From the NCBI GenBank assembly GCA_045116675.1, contig JBGUMF010000073.1, forward strand, positions 1 through 64,000: a stretch of DNA of 64,000 nucleotides, in the 5' to 3' direction. Origin of the DNA: F23-D06 sp045116675 (GTDB lineage: Bacteria > Bacteroidota > Bacteroidia > Bacteroidales > WCHB1-69). Shown here in pieces: positions 41,095-50,575 of this stretch (positions are counted from its first letter, which is position 1; each line of letters starts with the position of its first letter). The notes beneath the pieces were generated by a model. That model saw only the letters and a program-made list of their open reading frames with translations, was not told the origin of the DNA and did not search any database. The position numbers and the translations under genes are program-made.

Positions 41095-41402
41095 ATCAGT
41101 AGTTCATTAGCAATGGCAAACCAAAGATTTGCAGCCGCAAAAATAATACTTTTTTGCACACAACGGGGCGGAAGAAATGATATGAGTAACGTGTGTTTTA
41201 AGACGTGAGATGCTGTTGGCCGTCAAGGGTTGGACTTTGAACTATGACGATGAACTTTGAACTTTCTTACCTTTCTACTTTTAATACTTTCCCACTTTTA
41301 ACCTTATAAACTTTATAAACTTTACAAACATTACAAACCCTTTTACTTCCCCACTCTTGCAAAAATTATGTACTTTTGCAGGCTTTTTTGGATACTCTGA
41401 AT
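41095..41402. other. Divergent intergenic region between the Sua5-type and DUF4159 genes
   Basis: 308 bp. It contains the minus -7 box at 41145-41138, a plus -7 box TACTTTTG at 41371-41378 (25 bp before ATG 41403), and between them a low-complexity tract: GACTTTGAACTATGACGATGAACTTTGAAC followed by TTTTAACCTTATAAACTTTATAAAC-type text read in short units (about 41230-41340). No gene or stable hairpin is evident. Confidence 0.6.
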
Positions 41403-42047
41403 ATGAAAAAATATATCTTCGGACTGATGCTCTGCGCCTTGTGCCTTGCAGCCCCCGCGCAACAGATTGCCCTGCTCAAGTACAACGGCGGCGGCGACTG
41501 GTACGCCAACCCCACCTCATTGCCCAACCTTATCAAGTTCTGCAACATCAACCTCGGCATGTCGCTTGACCTCAAGCCCGCCACGGTGGAAGTGGGCAGC
41601 GCCGATATCTTCCAATACCCCTTCGTCCACATGACCGGACACGGCAACGTGGTCTTCAGCGACGCGGAAGCCGCCAACCTTCGGCTATACCTCATGTCGG
41701 GCGGATTCCTGCACGCGGACGACAACTACGGCCTCTCCACCTTCATACGCAAGGAGATGAAAAAGGTGTTCCCGGAACTTGACCTCGTGGAACTGCCCTT
41801 CAACCACCCGATTTTCCATCAGAAATACAAATTCCCGAACGGACTGCCCAAGATCCACGAGCACGACAACAAACCGCCCCAGGCATTTGCCCTCTTCTGG
41901 GAAGGACGCATGGTTTTCCTGTTCACGTATGAATGCGATCTGGGCGACGGCTGGGAGGACTATATCGTGCACAAAGACTCGGAAGCCACCCGCCTCAAAG
42001 CTTTGCAGATGGGTGCAAATATCCTGCAATACGTTTTCTGCCAGTAG
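41403..42047 (+). CDS. DUF4159 family secreted protein
   Basis: 214 residues with a signal peptide (LMLCALCLAAPAQQ). Seen: LLKYNGGGDWYANPTSLPNLIKF, YPFVHMTGHGNVVFSDAEA, LRLYLMSGGFLHADDNYG, and HPIFHQKYKFPNGLPKIHEHD, which match the DUF4159 family of periplasmic proteins related to class I glutamine-amidotransferase-like folds. Activity unproven. Monocistronic with its own promoter; convergent with the barrel gene 11 bp away. Confidence 0.85.
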   Translation: MKKYIFGLMLCALCLAAPAQQIALLKYNGGGDWYANPTSLPNLIKFCNINLGMSLDLKPATVEVGSADIFQYPFVHMTGHGNVVFSDAEAANLRLYLMSGGFLHADDNYGLSTFIRKEMKKVFPELDLVELPFNHPIFHQKYKFPNGLPKIHEHDNKPPQAFALFWEGRMVFLFTYECDLGDGWEDYIVHKDSEATRLKALQMGANILQYVFCQ

Positions 42048-42058
42048 GTTGACACCCC

Positions 42059-44518
42059 TTAATCTTCGACTTCCGTCTCCTCGCTCGGACCGCTGATCTG
42101 CGCCTTTTTCTCCAATTCCATCTTTCCGAACCTCAGCGTGATGCCCGCGCTGATGAAACGGCTGTTGTACTTGGTGGACGAACGTACCATATAGTAGGGG
42201 TTATTTTCCGTAGTGGCCGTTTTGTTCCAGTTGAAGATGTCCGTCACGTTAAGATGCAGGGAGAGCTTGCGCTTCAGCAGGTCGGCCCGAAGACCGCAGT
42301 CGATGGAGTAGCGCGGACGGGTAGTGGAGAACAGCGAAACGCTCTTGGAGCGGTAGTTGGCAGAGGCGAACACCTCCAGCACCTTCCACAGCTTCGCCCA
42401 GTAGTTGAGGCGGAAACTGTAGCCCAAATTGGAGAAAATGCGCGGGTCAGGCTCGTTTCGGAAGCGATATTCGGAGTGCTCGTAATAAATGTTAGCGTAA
42501 AAGCGGATGGTCATGAAGGTCTTCAGCCGGTAGTTCATGTTGAAGGATGCTCCTGTGTTCAAGGTGGTGCCCGCATTGACCGGCATGGTGAATGTGACCA
42601 CACGCCCGTAGATGTCACTGTAAGCCACGTCCGTCAGCGTGTTCACCTTTTGCCCAGTATGCTTAAAATAGGCGGAGAGGCCGAGATTGCCGAACTTGTT
42701 CACGAATTTGGTCCAGTTGAACTCCACATTATGCGTCTGGGTGGCGTGCAAGTCGGGGTTCCCAGTGCTGTACGAGTCTTCCCCATAGCTGATGAACGGG
42801 CTGAGTCGGGAGGCATCCGGCTGGTTGATGCGGTAGGTGTAGCTCAGCCGGAAGTTATGCATGGATTTCGTCCTGTAACTCAAATGCAGGGAGGGATATA
42901 AGTTCAGCTTGTTTTGTATGACATTGTCTTGAGGAGAGTTTAAAATCTGATAAACCTCATGGTTGTAACGAACCCGAAGACCCTCCTTTATGGTGAAATT
43001 CCCGATCTTGTGCTGGAGGGTGGCAAAGACGCTGACGCCACCGTTCTGAGTGCGTGTGTCTTTCAGTCGCAGGGAATCCAACAGGAAAACGTCATCGGAG
43101 CCCGCCATCAGCGTGTCCGATGTGCTCAACCCGTTGTTTTGGCGGAAACTGCCCTCCACCCCGACCGATAACTCATGGTTCTTCGCGAAGGGACGGGAGT
43201 AGTCAAGGCTGCCGCGTATGCTGTAATTCAGCCCACTGTTGTTTTTCTTTTTAAAATAATCCATAAAATCCTGCAACATGTAGTCGCGGATTTCCTCCGC
43301 ATAGGAACGGTTTTGGCCGAAATTGCCGGACACGTTCGCCTTCAGCTCGTGGCCCTGGCGGTCAAAGCGGTGGAGGAACCACATGCCCCCGTAGCCTCCT
43401 GCCGAAAACGAGCGGTTGGCGTTGTCGGTGATGTAGGCATAGAGTCCTGCCGACTCCAGATATTCCCTCCGGAAGACATTCTGCACATTGTGGTAACGGC
43501 TCCACGACGGGTAGGTGCCCGCCCAGAAGCTCAGCGTGTTCATGGTATCGAACGTGTAGCTGCCGTTAAAGCTAAAAGAGGTTGAAAAACTGTGCGTTAC
43601 AGACTGTCCGCTGCCGTGACCGTTGCTGGAGGTGTCGCCCTCGTGGTTGAAGCGGGTGGCGTAGGATTCGCTGACACTGTTCTGGAACGAATATCGCCCA
43701 CTGAGGTAGAAGTTGAGCGACAGCTTCTCGTTAGCCCACACGTAGGACACCCACGGGTTGACTTCCGGTCGGGAGGATCCCGTCACGCCGAAGCTGATAA
43801 AGCTGTTTTTCTTGATGTTTCCTGCTAAAACAATGTTGATAATAGCATCGGCATCCGTATTGTATTTGGCTGATGGATTGTTGATTACCTCGATACGTTC
43901 CAGCGCGTTGGCCGGCAGCTGGCGGATAAAGTTCTTGAGGTTGTCCTCCGTGAGGTTGGAAGGCTTGTCGTTCATCCAGATTTCCACAGAAGAAGCTCCG
44001 TGCAGCGTGATGTTGCCCTCGATGTCCACCTCCACCCCCGGCGTGTTCTGCAGGGCATCGGAGGCGGTGCCCGACTGTATGGTCGGGTCGTCCGACACGT
44101 TGTACATGGTCTTCTCCCCTTCCACCATGAAGACGGGCCGTTCCGTCACGATGCTGACCTCGCCCAATGTGGTACTCCCTTTCTTCAGCGCTATCGGACG
44201 CAGTCGCATATTCGCTTCCTCCCCGCCCACGGTGACGGGCACGGTGCGCACGTCATAGCCTATCAGCGACAGTTTCAGCAGGTACTCGCCGGCCGGCGCA
44301 TCCGTGATGGTGAAACGCCCGTTCTGGTCGGTGATGGCGGCTCCCACCATCGCATGGGAAGAGTCCGACGTAAAAAGGCCCACATTGACGAAGGCCACCC
44401 TGCTGCGGCTGGCAGTGTCCAGCACCACGCCGTGCAGCGTGTAGGTGCGCTGGCCGAACAGGGCTGACACAGAAAAGAGGAACGCCAACAGGAACAATAT
44501 GCGGTGTATTTTTGACAT
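42059..44518 (-). CDS. TonB-dependent-receptor-like outer-membrane protein with CarboxypepD_reg-like N-terminal domain
   Basis: 819 residues from ATG 44518; a longer open frame upstream crosses two promoters. Signal peptide (LFLLAFLFSVSALFGQ), then a carboxypeptidase-regulatory-like domain (YTLHGVVLDTASRSRVAFVNVGL, GRFTITDAPAGEYLLKLSLIGYDVR), a plug-like region (GTASDALQNTPGVEVDIEGNITLHGASSVEIWM in short stretches), and an OMP_b-brl_3-type barrel. It ends LRFGKMELEKKAQISG... with a charged tail. No SusD partner, so possibly a receptor for a peptide or metal ligand. The ligand is unknown. Confidence 0.87.
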   Translation of the reverse strand: MSKIHRILFLLAFLFSVSALFGQRTYTLHGVVLDTASRSRVAFVNVGLFTSDSSHAMVGAAITDQNGRFTITDAPAGEYLLKLSLIGYDVRTVPVTVGGEEANMRLRPIALKKGSTTLGEVSIVTERPVFMVEGEKTMYNVSDDPTIQSGTASDALQNTPGVEVDIEGNITLHGASSVEIWMNDKPSNLTEDNLKNFIRQLPANALERIEVINNPSAKYNTDADAIINIVLAGNIKKNSFISFGVTGSSRPEVNPWVSYVWANEKLSLNFYLSGRYSFQNSVSESYATRFNHEGDTSSNGHGSGQSVTHSFSTSFSFNGSYTFDTMNTLSFWAGTYPSWSRYHNVQNVFRREYLESAGLYAYITDNANRSFSAGGYGGMWFLHRFDRQGHELKANVSGNFGQNRSYAEEIRDYMLQDFMDYFKKKNNSGLNYSIRGSLDYSRPFAKNHELSVGVEGSFRQNNGLSTSDTLMAGSDDVFLLDSLRLKDTRTQNGGVSVFATLQHKIGNFTIKEGLRVRYNHEVYQILNSPQDNVIQNKLNLYPSLHLSYRTKSMHNFRLSYTYRINQPDASRLSPFISYGEDSYSTGNPDLHATQTHNVEFNWTKFVNKFGNLGLSAYFKHTGQKVNTLTDVAYSDIYGRVVTFTMPVNAGTTLNTGASFNMNYRLKTFMTIRFYANIYYEHSEYRFRNEPDPRIFSNLGYSFRLNYWAKLWKVLEVFASANYRSKSVSLFSTTRPRYSIDCGLRADLLKRKLSLHLNVTDIFNWNKTATTENNPYYMVRSSTKYNSRFISAGITLRFGKMELEKKAQISGPSEETEVED

Positions 44519-44569
44519 CTTTCTTAAATTGTTAAAACAATGGGGTCCGGTTGAAGGATATTCAGGTTG

Positions 44570-44617
44570 CAAAAATAAAAAAAATGAAACATCCATCGGA
44601 AATATTTTGTATCTTTG
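44570..44617. promoter_or_regulatory. Divergent promoter region of the barrel gene and the bamD operon
   Basis: Minus strand TATTTTTG at 44577-44570, 51 bp before ATG 44518; plus strand TATCTTTG at 44610-44617, 16 bp before ATG 44634. The pair drives the receptor gene and the long bamD operon in opposite directions. Confidence 0.6.
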
Positions 44618-44633
44618 CAACGTTTGATTTACT

Positions 44634-45545
44634 ATGGTTAAGAAGAGTTGTAAGTTATTGATAATAATACTATTGGCTGCTTCTGTGGACGTTTGTGCCG
44701 CGGATTTTACGGCTATTTTCTCCGAAAACCCGTGCATGGTACTGTCCGTGCAGGACACATCGAAGCCATCGCAGAAGGTTGCCAAGCCAAAAAAGGAGCG
44801 CCTCTCCAAGGGTGCCAAGAAGGTCACATTCGAGAGCTTCGAGGCCAACTACGCGAGAGCCATGCGGTATTATAACAACCAGCAGTTCCTCTCCGCCGCC
44901 GGCCTTTTTGAGGATCTCTACCCTCTCTCCTTAGGCACGCCCCGCGCCGACACCATACTCTTCCTTTTTGCTCATTGCTACTACATGAACGCAGACTATA
45001 CGATGGCCGCCTTCCATTTCCGCGACTACGTGAAGCGCTATCCCAACAGTGACCGCACGGAGGACGCCTTCTATTACTGCATCTCCGCCATCAACAAATC
45101 CAGCGCCGACTACAACCTGGACCAGAGCAACACCGAGTACGCCATCGAACAAATCAAGGCATTTTTAATTGCCTACCCCAATTCGAAACATGTGGAAGAA
45201 TGTAATGTGATGTTGGACGCATTGCGTTTGAAACTGGCCCGCAAGAATTTGGAGATTCTAAAACTGTATTATAACACAGACCATTACGAGGCATGCCAGA
45301 TTGCCGCCAAGAACTTCTTCAATGAATATTCCTACTCGCCACTGATGCCGGAGGCAATTTATTATCTGGTGTTAAACAATTACGAATATGCGAGAAAGAG
45401 CGTAGAGAAAAAGAAAGCCGAGCGTTATCGCGCGTGTTTGGATGCCTGCAACCGGCTCACCCTGAACTACGGGGAAACGAAATACACCAAGGAGGTGGAG
45501 AAAATAGCCGCCGACGTTCAGAAACATTTACAGAAATACAATTAA
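44634..45545 (+). CDS. bamD: Outer membrane protein assembly factor BamD
   Basis: 303 residues. BamD is a TPR component of the barrel assembly machinery. Seen: an N-terminal signal ending near DVCAAD (no ideal lipobox, whereas BamD is usually a lipoprotein), then TPR helices: YARAMRYYNNQQFLSAAGLFEDLYP, YYMNADYTMAAFHFRDYVKRYPNS, AFYYCISAI, and NSKHVEECNVMLDALR. It heads the operon whose order bamD-rpoZ-coaBC-DUF4835-recN is conserved in Bacteroidetes as I know it. Confidence 0.9.
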   Translation: MVKKSCKLLIIILLAASVDVCAADFTAIFSENPCMVLSVQDTSKPSQKVAKPKKERLSKGAKKVTFESFEANYARAMRYYNNQQFLSAAGLFEDLYPLSLGTPRADTILFLFAHCYYMNADYTMAAFHFRDYVKRYPNSDRTEDAFYYCISAINKSSADYNLDQSNTEYAIEQIKAFLIAYPNSKHVEECNVMLDALRLKLARKNLEILKLYYNTDHYEACQIAAKNFFNEYSYSPLMPEAIYYLVLNNYEYARKSVEKKKAERYRACLDACNRLTLNYGETKYTKEVEKIAADVQKHLQKYN

Positions 45546-45564
45546 CAAATCAAAAAATATTTTA

Positions 45565-45894
45565 ATGAAAGCAGCTGATTACAAAAAACTTAAAATCGAT
45601 CTCTTTGCAAAGACGAAAGACATCAGACAGTATGACAAGGAGACGGGTAATTTCTACAAGAGCATCGTCATCATGTCAAAGCGGGCGGATCAGATAGCCT
45701 CCGACCTGAAGCAGGAGTTCCAGGAGAGTTCCCAGCAGTATTCCCCGACGAATGAGTCGTTGGAGGAGGTGTACGAGAACCGCGAGCAGATCGAATTGTC
45801 CAAATTCTACGAGCAGCTTCCCAAGCCCACGCAAATCGCATTGTACGAGTTTGAGAACAACCAGGTCTATTTCAAGGATCCCGACGTGGACTAA
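45565..45894 (+). CDS. rpoZ: DNA-directed RNA polymerase omega subunit (Bacteroidetes type)
   Basis: 109 residues. The core GNFYKSIVIMSKRADQIASDLKQEF corresponds to the omega motif, and the acidic C-terminus (YEFENNQVYFKDPDVD) is seen in Bacteroidetes omega proteins. Position between bamD and coaBC fits. Promotes assembly of RNA polymerase. Recognised mainly from the motif and synteny. Confidence 0.85.
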   Translation: MKAADYKKLKIDLFAKTKDIRQYDKETGNFYKSIVIMSKRADQIASDLKQEFQESSQQYSPTNESLEEVYENREQIELSKFYEQLPKPTQIALYEFENNQVYFKDPDVD

Positions 45895-45906
45895 AACACC
45901 GATAAC

Positions 45907-47118
45907 ATGCTGAACGGCAAACATATCGTCATCGGAATCACGGGCGGCATTGCGGCTTACAAGTCGCTGTACCTCATCCGATTGTTCAAGAGCAACGGCT
46001 GTGATGTGCGGGTCGTGGCCACACGGCACGCCCTGGAGTTCGTCACGCCGCTGACGATCGAGACGTTGTCGCAGAACAAATTGTACGCCGACCTGTTCGA
46101 CCCCACGGAGCATCGCGACACCCATCACATCAGCCTGGCCGACTGGGCCGACTGCATGGTGGTGGCGCCGGCCACGGCCAACATCATCGGCAAGTACGCC
46201 AACGGCATCGCCGACGACGCCTTGTCCACGCTGCTGCTCGCCCTGCAATGCCCGGTCTTCATCGCCCCGGCCATGAACGACAAGATGTTCGCGAACACCG
46301 CCGTACAGCACAACATCAGCCTCCTCAAGGAGCGGGGTTGCCACATCATTGACCCGCAGAGCGGATTCCTCGCCTGCGGCAGTACGGGCACCGGTAGAAT
46401 GGAAGAGCCTGACCGCATCTTCACCATAGTAAATCAACACCTTACCGCCGAACAGCGGTTTGCCGGTCAGAAAGTTCTCATCACCGCCGGACCCACGTAC
46501 GAGCCCATCGACCCTGTCCGTTTCATCGGCAACCACTCCTCCGGCCTCATGGGATTCTCCATAGCGGAGGCCGCCGCCGAACAGGGCGCGGAGGTCACGC
46601 TGGTCACCGGGCCCACGAGTCTGCAGACGCAACATCCCGCCATCCGCCGCTGTGATGTGACCACCGCCGCCGAGATGTACCAAGCCTGCATGGATGTGGT
46701 GGAGGAGCAGAACATCTGCATCATGTCGGCAGCTGTGGCTGACTATACGCCGGAAAATCCTGCCCCTGAGAAGATTAAGAAGCACGCCGAGGGACTGGAC
46801 CTGCACCTTTGCAAGACCAAGGACATCTTGGCCAGCATCGGAAAACAGAAGCGCGACGACCAGATCCTGGTGGGTTTCGCCTTAGAGACGGAAAACGAAA
46901 TTGAAAACGCCCGCACCAAACTGCATACTAAAAACGCCGATGTCATCGTTTTGAACTCGTTGCGGACCAAGGGCGCAGGCTTCAAGACCGCCACCAACCA
47001 GGTGATGATGATGACCAAGGGCGACCATACGGAAACCAGCGAACTGAAGAGCAAACGCGAAATCGCCGACGACATCTTGAACCTGGTGTATAAAATAATG
47101 ACTCACGAAGTAGAATAA
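45907..47118 (+). CDS. coaBC: Bifunctional phosphopantothenoylcysteine decarboxylase / phosphopantothenate-cysteine ligase
   Basis: 403 residues. The CoaC half (1-180): GITGGIAAYKSLYLIR, His in RDTHHISLADWAD, APATANIIGKYANGIADD, PAMNDKMF and the catalytic Cys in LACGSTGTGRM. The CoaB half: ITAGPTYEPIDPVRFIGNHSSGLMG, then AAVADYTPENPAPEKIKK with Lys residues for CTP, and NSLRTKGAGFKTATN. Two steps of CoA synthesis. The stop overlaps the next start (TAATG). Confidence 0.96.
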   Translation: MLNGKHIVIGITGGIAAYKSLYLIRLFKSNGCDVRVVATRHALEFVTPLTIETLSQNKLYADLFDPTEHRDTHHISLADWADCMVVAPATANIIGKYANGIADDALSTLLLALQCPVFIAPAMNDKMFANTAVQHNISLLKERGCHIIDPQSGFLACGSTGTGRMEEPDRIFTIVNQHLTAEQRFAGQKVLITAGPTYEPIDPVRFIGNHSSGLMGFSIAEAAAEQGAEVTLVTGPTSLQTQHPAIRRCDVTTAAEMYQACMDVVEEQNICIMSAAVADYTPENPAPEKIKKHAEGLDLHLCKTKDILASIGKQKRDDQILVGFALETENEIENARTKLHTKNADVIVLNSLRTKGAGFKTATNQVMMMTKGDHTETSELKSKREIADDILNLVYKIMTHEVE

Positions 47119-48032
47119 TGACAATGAAAAGGCTATTTCTCATCCTGTTGTGCGCATTTGTCTGCGGCGGACTGTTCGCCCAGGACTTCCAGTGCCAGGT
47201 GTCCATCAACGCCAACGCGGTGACCGGCGGATCCAACACCCAGCGTTATAACGATTTGCAGCAGAAACTCTACCAGTTTATCCACGACCGCAAATGGTGT
47301 CAGTACAAGCTGAAGACCAACGAACGCATCGAGTGCGCATTGCAGATCACGCTGACAAAAGTGTCGGGCGACGTTATGGAAGGTAACATGAACATCCTGC
47401 TCCAACGTCCGGTCTATAAGGCCAGTTACAAAACCACCCTGTTGAATTTTCAGGATAAGAACATCCAGTTCACCTACGCCGAAGGCGACCCGCTGGAGTA
47501 TGCCGACAACATGAACCTGTCGCAGTTCACTTCCCTCATCGCCTATTACCTCAACCTGTTCCTTGCCGTGGAGTTCGACAGTTTTTCACAGAACGGCGGC
47601 GCACCCTACTACGCCAACTGCCAGTCCATCGTGAATCTGAACCAGACTTCCAAGGAAAAAGGATGGAGCGTGGCCGACAACGGACAAAGCAACCGCTATT
47701 GGATCATGGAGAATTTCACCAACAGCCAGTACAGCAAACTGCACGAGTTCTTCTACCAGTACCACCGGCTCGGACTGGATGTGATGAGCGAGACGCCCGA
47801 TGCCGGACGTGCCGTCATTCTGGAAAGCCTCCGTCTGCTGCAGCAGGTGAATGCCCAGAAATCCGGCCTGGCCATGGTGAAGGTCATTGCATCCTCCAAA
47901 TGCGATGAGATTGTCAACATCTTCAAAGAGGGAATGCCCAGCGAGAAAACGCAGGTGGTCAACATCATGAAGCAGATTGACCCCACCAACTCCTCCCGTT
48001 ACGATGCCATCAATGCCGCGACCAACAAGTAA
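47118..48032 (+). CDS. DUF4835 family protein, PorD-like T9SS-associated protein
   Basis: 304 residues; ATG 47118 overlaps the coaBC stop, with an alternative at 47124. Signal peptide (FLILLCAFVCGGLFAQ), then FQCQVSINANAVTGGSNTQ, FIHDRKWCQY, and SQFTSLIAYYLNLFLAVEFDSFS, matching DUF4835, a family I recall being named PorD in type IX secretion. The link to T9SS is therefore moderate. Consistent with a T9SS substrate being encoded at 10761-12446. Confidence 0.82.
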   Translation: MTMKRLFLILLCAFVCGGLFAQDFQCQVSINANAVTGGSNTQRYNDLQQKLYQFIHDRKWCQYKLKTNERIECALQITLTKVSGDVMEGNMNILLQRPVYKASYKTTLLNFQDKNIQFTYAEGDPLEYADNMNLSQFTSLIAYYLNLFLAVEFDSFSQNGGAPYYANCQSIVNLNQTSKEKGWSVADNGQSNRYWIMENFTNSQYSKLHEFFYQYHRLGLDVMSETPDAGRAVILESLRLLQQVNAQKSGLAMVKVIASSKCDEIVNIFKEGMPSEKTQVVNIMKQIDPTNSSRYDAINAATNK

Positions 48033-48037
48033 GGCCC

Positions 48038-49729
48038 ATGCTACAATCCCTGAAAATTGAGAATTACGCCCTCATACATGCCCTCGAAATACGTTTCGAC
48101 AGAGGTTTTGTGGTCATCACCGGTGAGACCGGTGCGGGAAAATCCATTCTCATAGGGGCCTTGGCACTCATTCTCGGCAACCGCGCCGACACGGATGTGC
48201 TGTACGACAAAAACCGCAAGTGCATCGTGGAGGGTGTCTTCCTTCTGGACAATCCAGGGTTACAGGCGTTTTTCGAACAGCATGATTTGGACTATCAGGA
48301 AACGACCCTCATCCGACGGGAAATCAACGAGCATGGCAAGTCACGGGCCTTCATCAACGACACGCCCGTCAACCTCACCACACTCAAAGCATTGACCTCC
48401 CAGCTTATAGACATACACTCGCAGCATCAGAACCTGCTGTTGCAGGACTCCGGTTTCCAGATGGACATCATAGACCAGTATGCCCAAACCCAATCCCTGC
48501 TGGCATCCTACAAATCCTCCCTCGCGGAGTTGAAAAACATGATTCTGGAGGAGAAAAGTCTTAAGGAAGCCTGCGCACAAGCTGCATTAGAACATGATTT
48601 CCATATTTTCACGATTCAAGAGATTGAGAATGCCCAGCTGCAGTCCGACGAACAAGAGCTGTTAGAACAGCAACTGAACACCCTCACGCACGCGGGTGAC
48701 ATCAAAGCCCACTTGTTCCAAGCTTCCCAATTGCTTTCAGAGCAGGATAGTGACAATATCCTATTGAAACTGAAAGAGATACTACACGAGTGCCGCGCTT
48801 TGTCCGACATCGGGCCGGAGTACCGCGAGTTGTGCGACCGGCTGGAAAGCACCCAGTCGGAGTTGCAAGACATCGCCTACGAGATCTCCCGGAAGTACGA
48901 CGCCGTGGACGTGAACCCGCAGGAGATGGAACGGGTGCAGGAACGTCTGGACCTCATTTACACGCTGGAACACAAATACCAGGTGGACAACATCCAAGGA
49001 TTGTTGGACATCTTAAGCAACCTGCAGCGTGAGAGCGAGGCCTATCAGGATAACCGGGAGCAACTGGCCACTCTGGCCATCCGGATTGGTGAGCTGCGGG
49101 GGACAACACAAAAGCTGGCCCAACAGCTTTCCGAGCGGCGCAGGGAAGTGCTGGACAGACTATGTGCGGACGTGGAGGCCCGGCTTGTGCGGCTGGGAAT
49201 GTCGGATGCAAAGTTCGAAATCCACCTGACAGATAGTGGCGAGCTGATGGCGAACGGTGCCGACAGAGTGGAATTCCGATTCTCTGCCAACCGTGGCAGT
49301 GCGCCTGCGGACCTTGGCAAAGTGGCCTCCGGCGGCGAACTGTCGCGCGTAATGCTGGCTCTGAAGTCCATCATCACCGACAGCCGTCTCCTACCGACGG
49401 TCATCTTCGATGAAATCGACACTGGCATCTCGGGAGAAACCGCCAACCGCGTCGGCGAGGTGATGCGCCTGCTGGCAGAACACCATCAGGTGGTCACCAT
49501 CACACATCTACCACAGATAGCCGTGCGTGGGAACCAGCATCTGCTTGTTTACAAAGAAAATACAGAAAATCAAACCATTACGAATATCTGCCAGCTGGAC
49601 GGTGAAGACCGTGTGAGGGTCGTTGCCGGCATGTTGAGCGGCAATGAACGGTCGGAGGCATCCCTGACCACTGCGCGGGAAATGCTTCAGAACACCATCA
49701 CCCAAACCCTTAATGCCACGACATTATGA
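48038..49729 (+). CDS. recN: DNA repair protein RecN
   Basis: 563 residues, SMC-like. Walker A GETGAGKSILIGAL near residue 30, an N-terminal IENYALIHALEIRF, two long coiled-coil segments in the middle, the ABC signature VASGGELSRVMLAL and Walker B TVIFDEIDTGISG near 460. RecN acts in double-strand break repair. The last codons overlap the next gene by 4 bp. Confidence 0.96.
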   Translation: MLQSLKIENYALIHALEIRFDRGFVVITGETGAGKSILIGALALILGNRADTDVLYDKNRKCIVEGVFLLDNPGLQAFFEQHDLDYQETTLIRREINEHGKSRAFINDTPVNLTTLKALTSQLIDIHSQHQNLLLQDSGFQMDIIDQYAQTQSLLASYKSSLAELKNMILEEKSLKEACAQAALEHDFHIFTIQEIENAQLQSDEQELLEQQLNTLTHAGDIKAHLFQASQLLSEQDSDNILLKLKEILHECRALSDIGPEYRELCDRLESTQSELQDIAYEISRKYDAVDVNPQEMERVQERLDLIYTLEHKYQVDNIQGLLDILSNLQRESEAYQDNREQLATLAIRIGELRGTTQKLAQQLSERRREVLDRLCADVEARLVRLGMSDAKFEIHLTDSGELMANGADRVEFRFSANRGSAPADLGKVASGGELSRVMLALKSIITDSRLLPTVIFDEIDTGISGETANRVGEVMRLLAEHHQVVTITHLPQIAVRGNQHLLVYKENTENQTITNICQLDGEDRVRVVAGMLSGNERSEASLTTAREMLQNTITQTLNATTL

Positions 49730-50373
49730 AACGTATTGTATTGATTATTTGCTTGTTCAGTATAATGCTGCCGATTGTTAACGCACAACATCGGAGCGAC
49801 CGCCAGGAGAAAAGATTCGTGTTTATGAGTTCCCTGGGCTTTTCCAGCGGAGTCGGCTCGATAAAGCTACCCGACTACACCCGCACGGTTGAGGACTGGA
49901 TGGTGGTTGTCAACAAGAATACAAATGTGATGATACACCAATTTATTGGGTATCAATTTAACAACAATTTTCAATTGGGTATTGGGGCCGGCATTGACAT
50001 TTGGAAACGTACAGCCTTCATCCCGTTGTATTTGGGTATGAATGTCATCATGATTGACAAGCGCGTGGCACCGGTCTTCGCCCTCAATCTCGGATACAGC
50101 TTCAAATGGTATAGGCAGTCCGCGCCGGAGGCGGTGACTCATGTCATCCACGGTTCCGACCCGGGTCCGATGGGCGAGGCGGGTATCGGTCTGCGCATAC
50201 GTTTCAACAACCGGTTAGCCATCATGTTCACCGCATTATACAAGCTCCAGATAACCTCCATCCGCTATACCTCCAATCCGGTCAACATGGATTATGCCTC
50301 CATCCTGACGGACGACATCAAGAAAAACCAACTGTATCATTTCGCCGGTGTCCGCGTCGGCCTTTTATATTAA
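49726..50373 (+). CDS. Predicted small outer-membrane beta-barrel protein
   Basis: 215 residues. Signal peptide (LIICLFSIMLPIVNAQ). The chain has alternating strands (FQLGIGAGIDIWKR, APVFALNLGYSFKWY, NRLAIMFTALYKLQI) ending HFAGVRVGLLY with a terminal Tyr, the usual barrel end. I do not recognise the family. ATG overlap with recN suggests co-translation. Confidence 0.65.
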   Translation: MKRIVLIICLFSIMLPIVNAQHRSDRQEKRFVFMSSLGFSSGVGSIKLPDYTRTVEDWMVVVNKNTNVMIHQFIGYQFNNNFQLGIGAGIDIWKRTAFIPLYLGMNVIMIDKRVAPVFALNLGYSFKWYRQSAPEAVTHVIHGSDPGPMGEAGIGLRIRFNNRLAIMFTALYKLQITSIRYTSNPVNMDYASILTDDIKKNQLYHFAGVRVGLLY

Positions 50374-50379
50374 AGCCCC

Positions 50380-50574
50380 ATGAAAGAAGAACTTACTTAT
50401 ACGGAAGCCTTCGAGCAGCTGCAGACCATCGTCACCCAGATGGAAAATGCGGACATCAGTGTGGACGACCTTTCCGAGAATATCAAGAAGGCCTCCAAGC
50501 TGATCAAGATATGCCGTGACAAACTCACCAAAACCGAAGAGGAGGTGAATAAAACCATAGCTGAACTGTCGTAG
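50380..50574 (+). CDS. xseB: Exodeoxyribonuclease VII small subunit
   Basis: 64 residues: LTYTEAFEQLQTIVTQMENADISVDDLSENIKKASKLIK, the standard XseB helical pattern. Partner of XseA, which is not in this window although the two are often adjacent. Located 6 bp after the barrel gene and 1 bp before the methyltransferase. Confidence 0.93.
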   Translation: MKEELTYTEAFEQLQTIVTQMENADISVDDLSENIKKASKLIKICRDKLTKTEEEVNKTIAELS

Positions 50575-50575
50575 C

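Noticed and set aside
44519..44848. N-terminal 110-residue extension of the TonB-type receptor
   Set aside because: It would run over both divergent promoters and into bamD; the signal peptide begins at ATG 44518.
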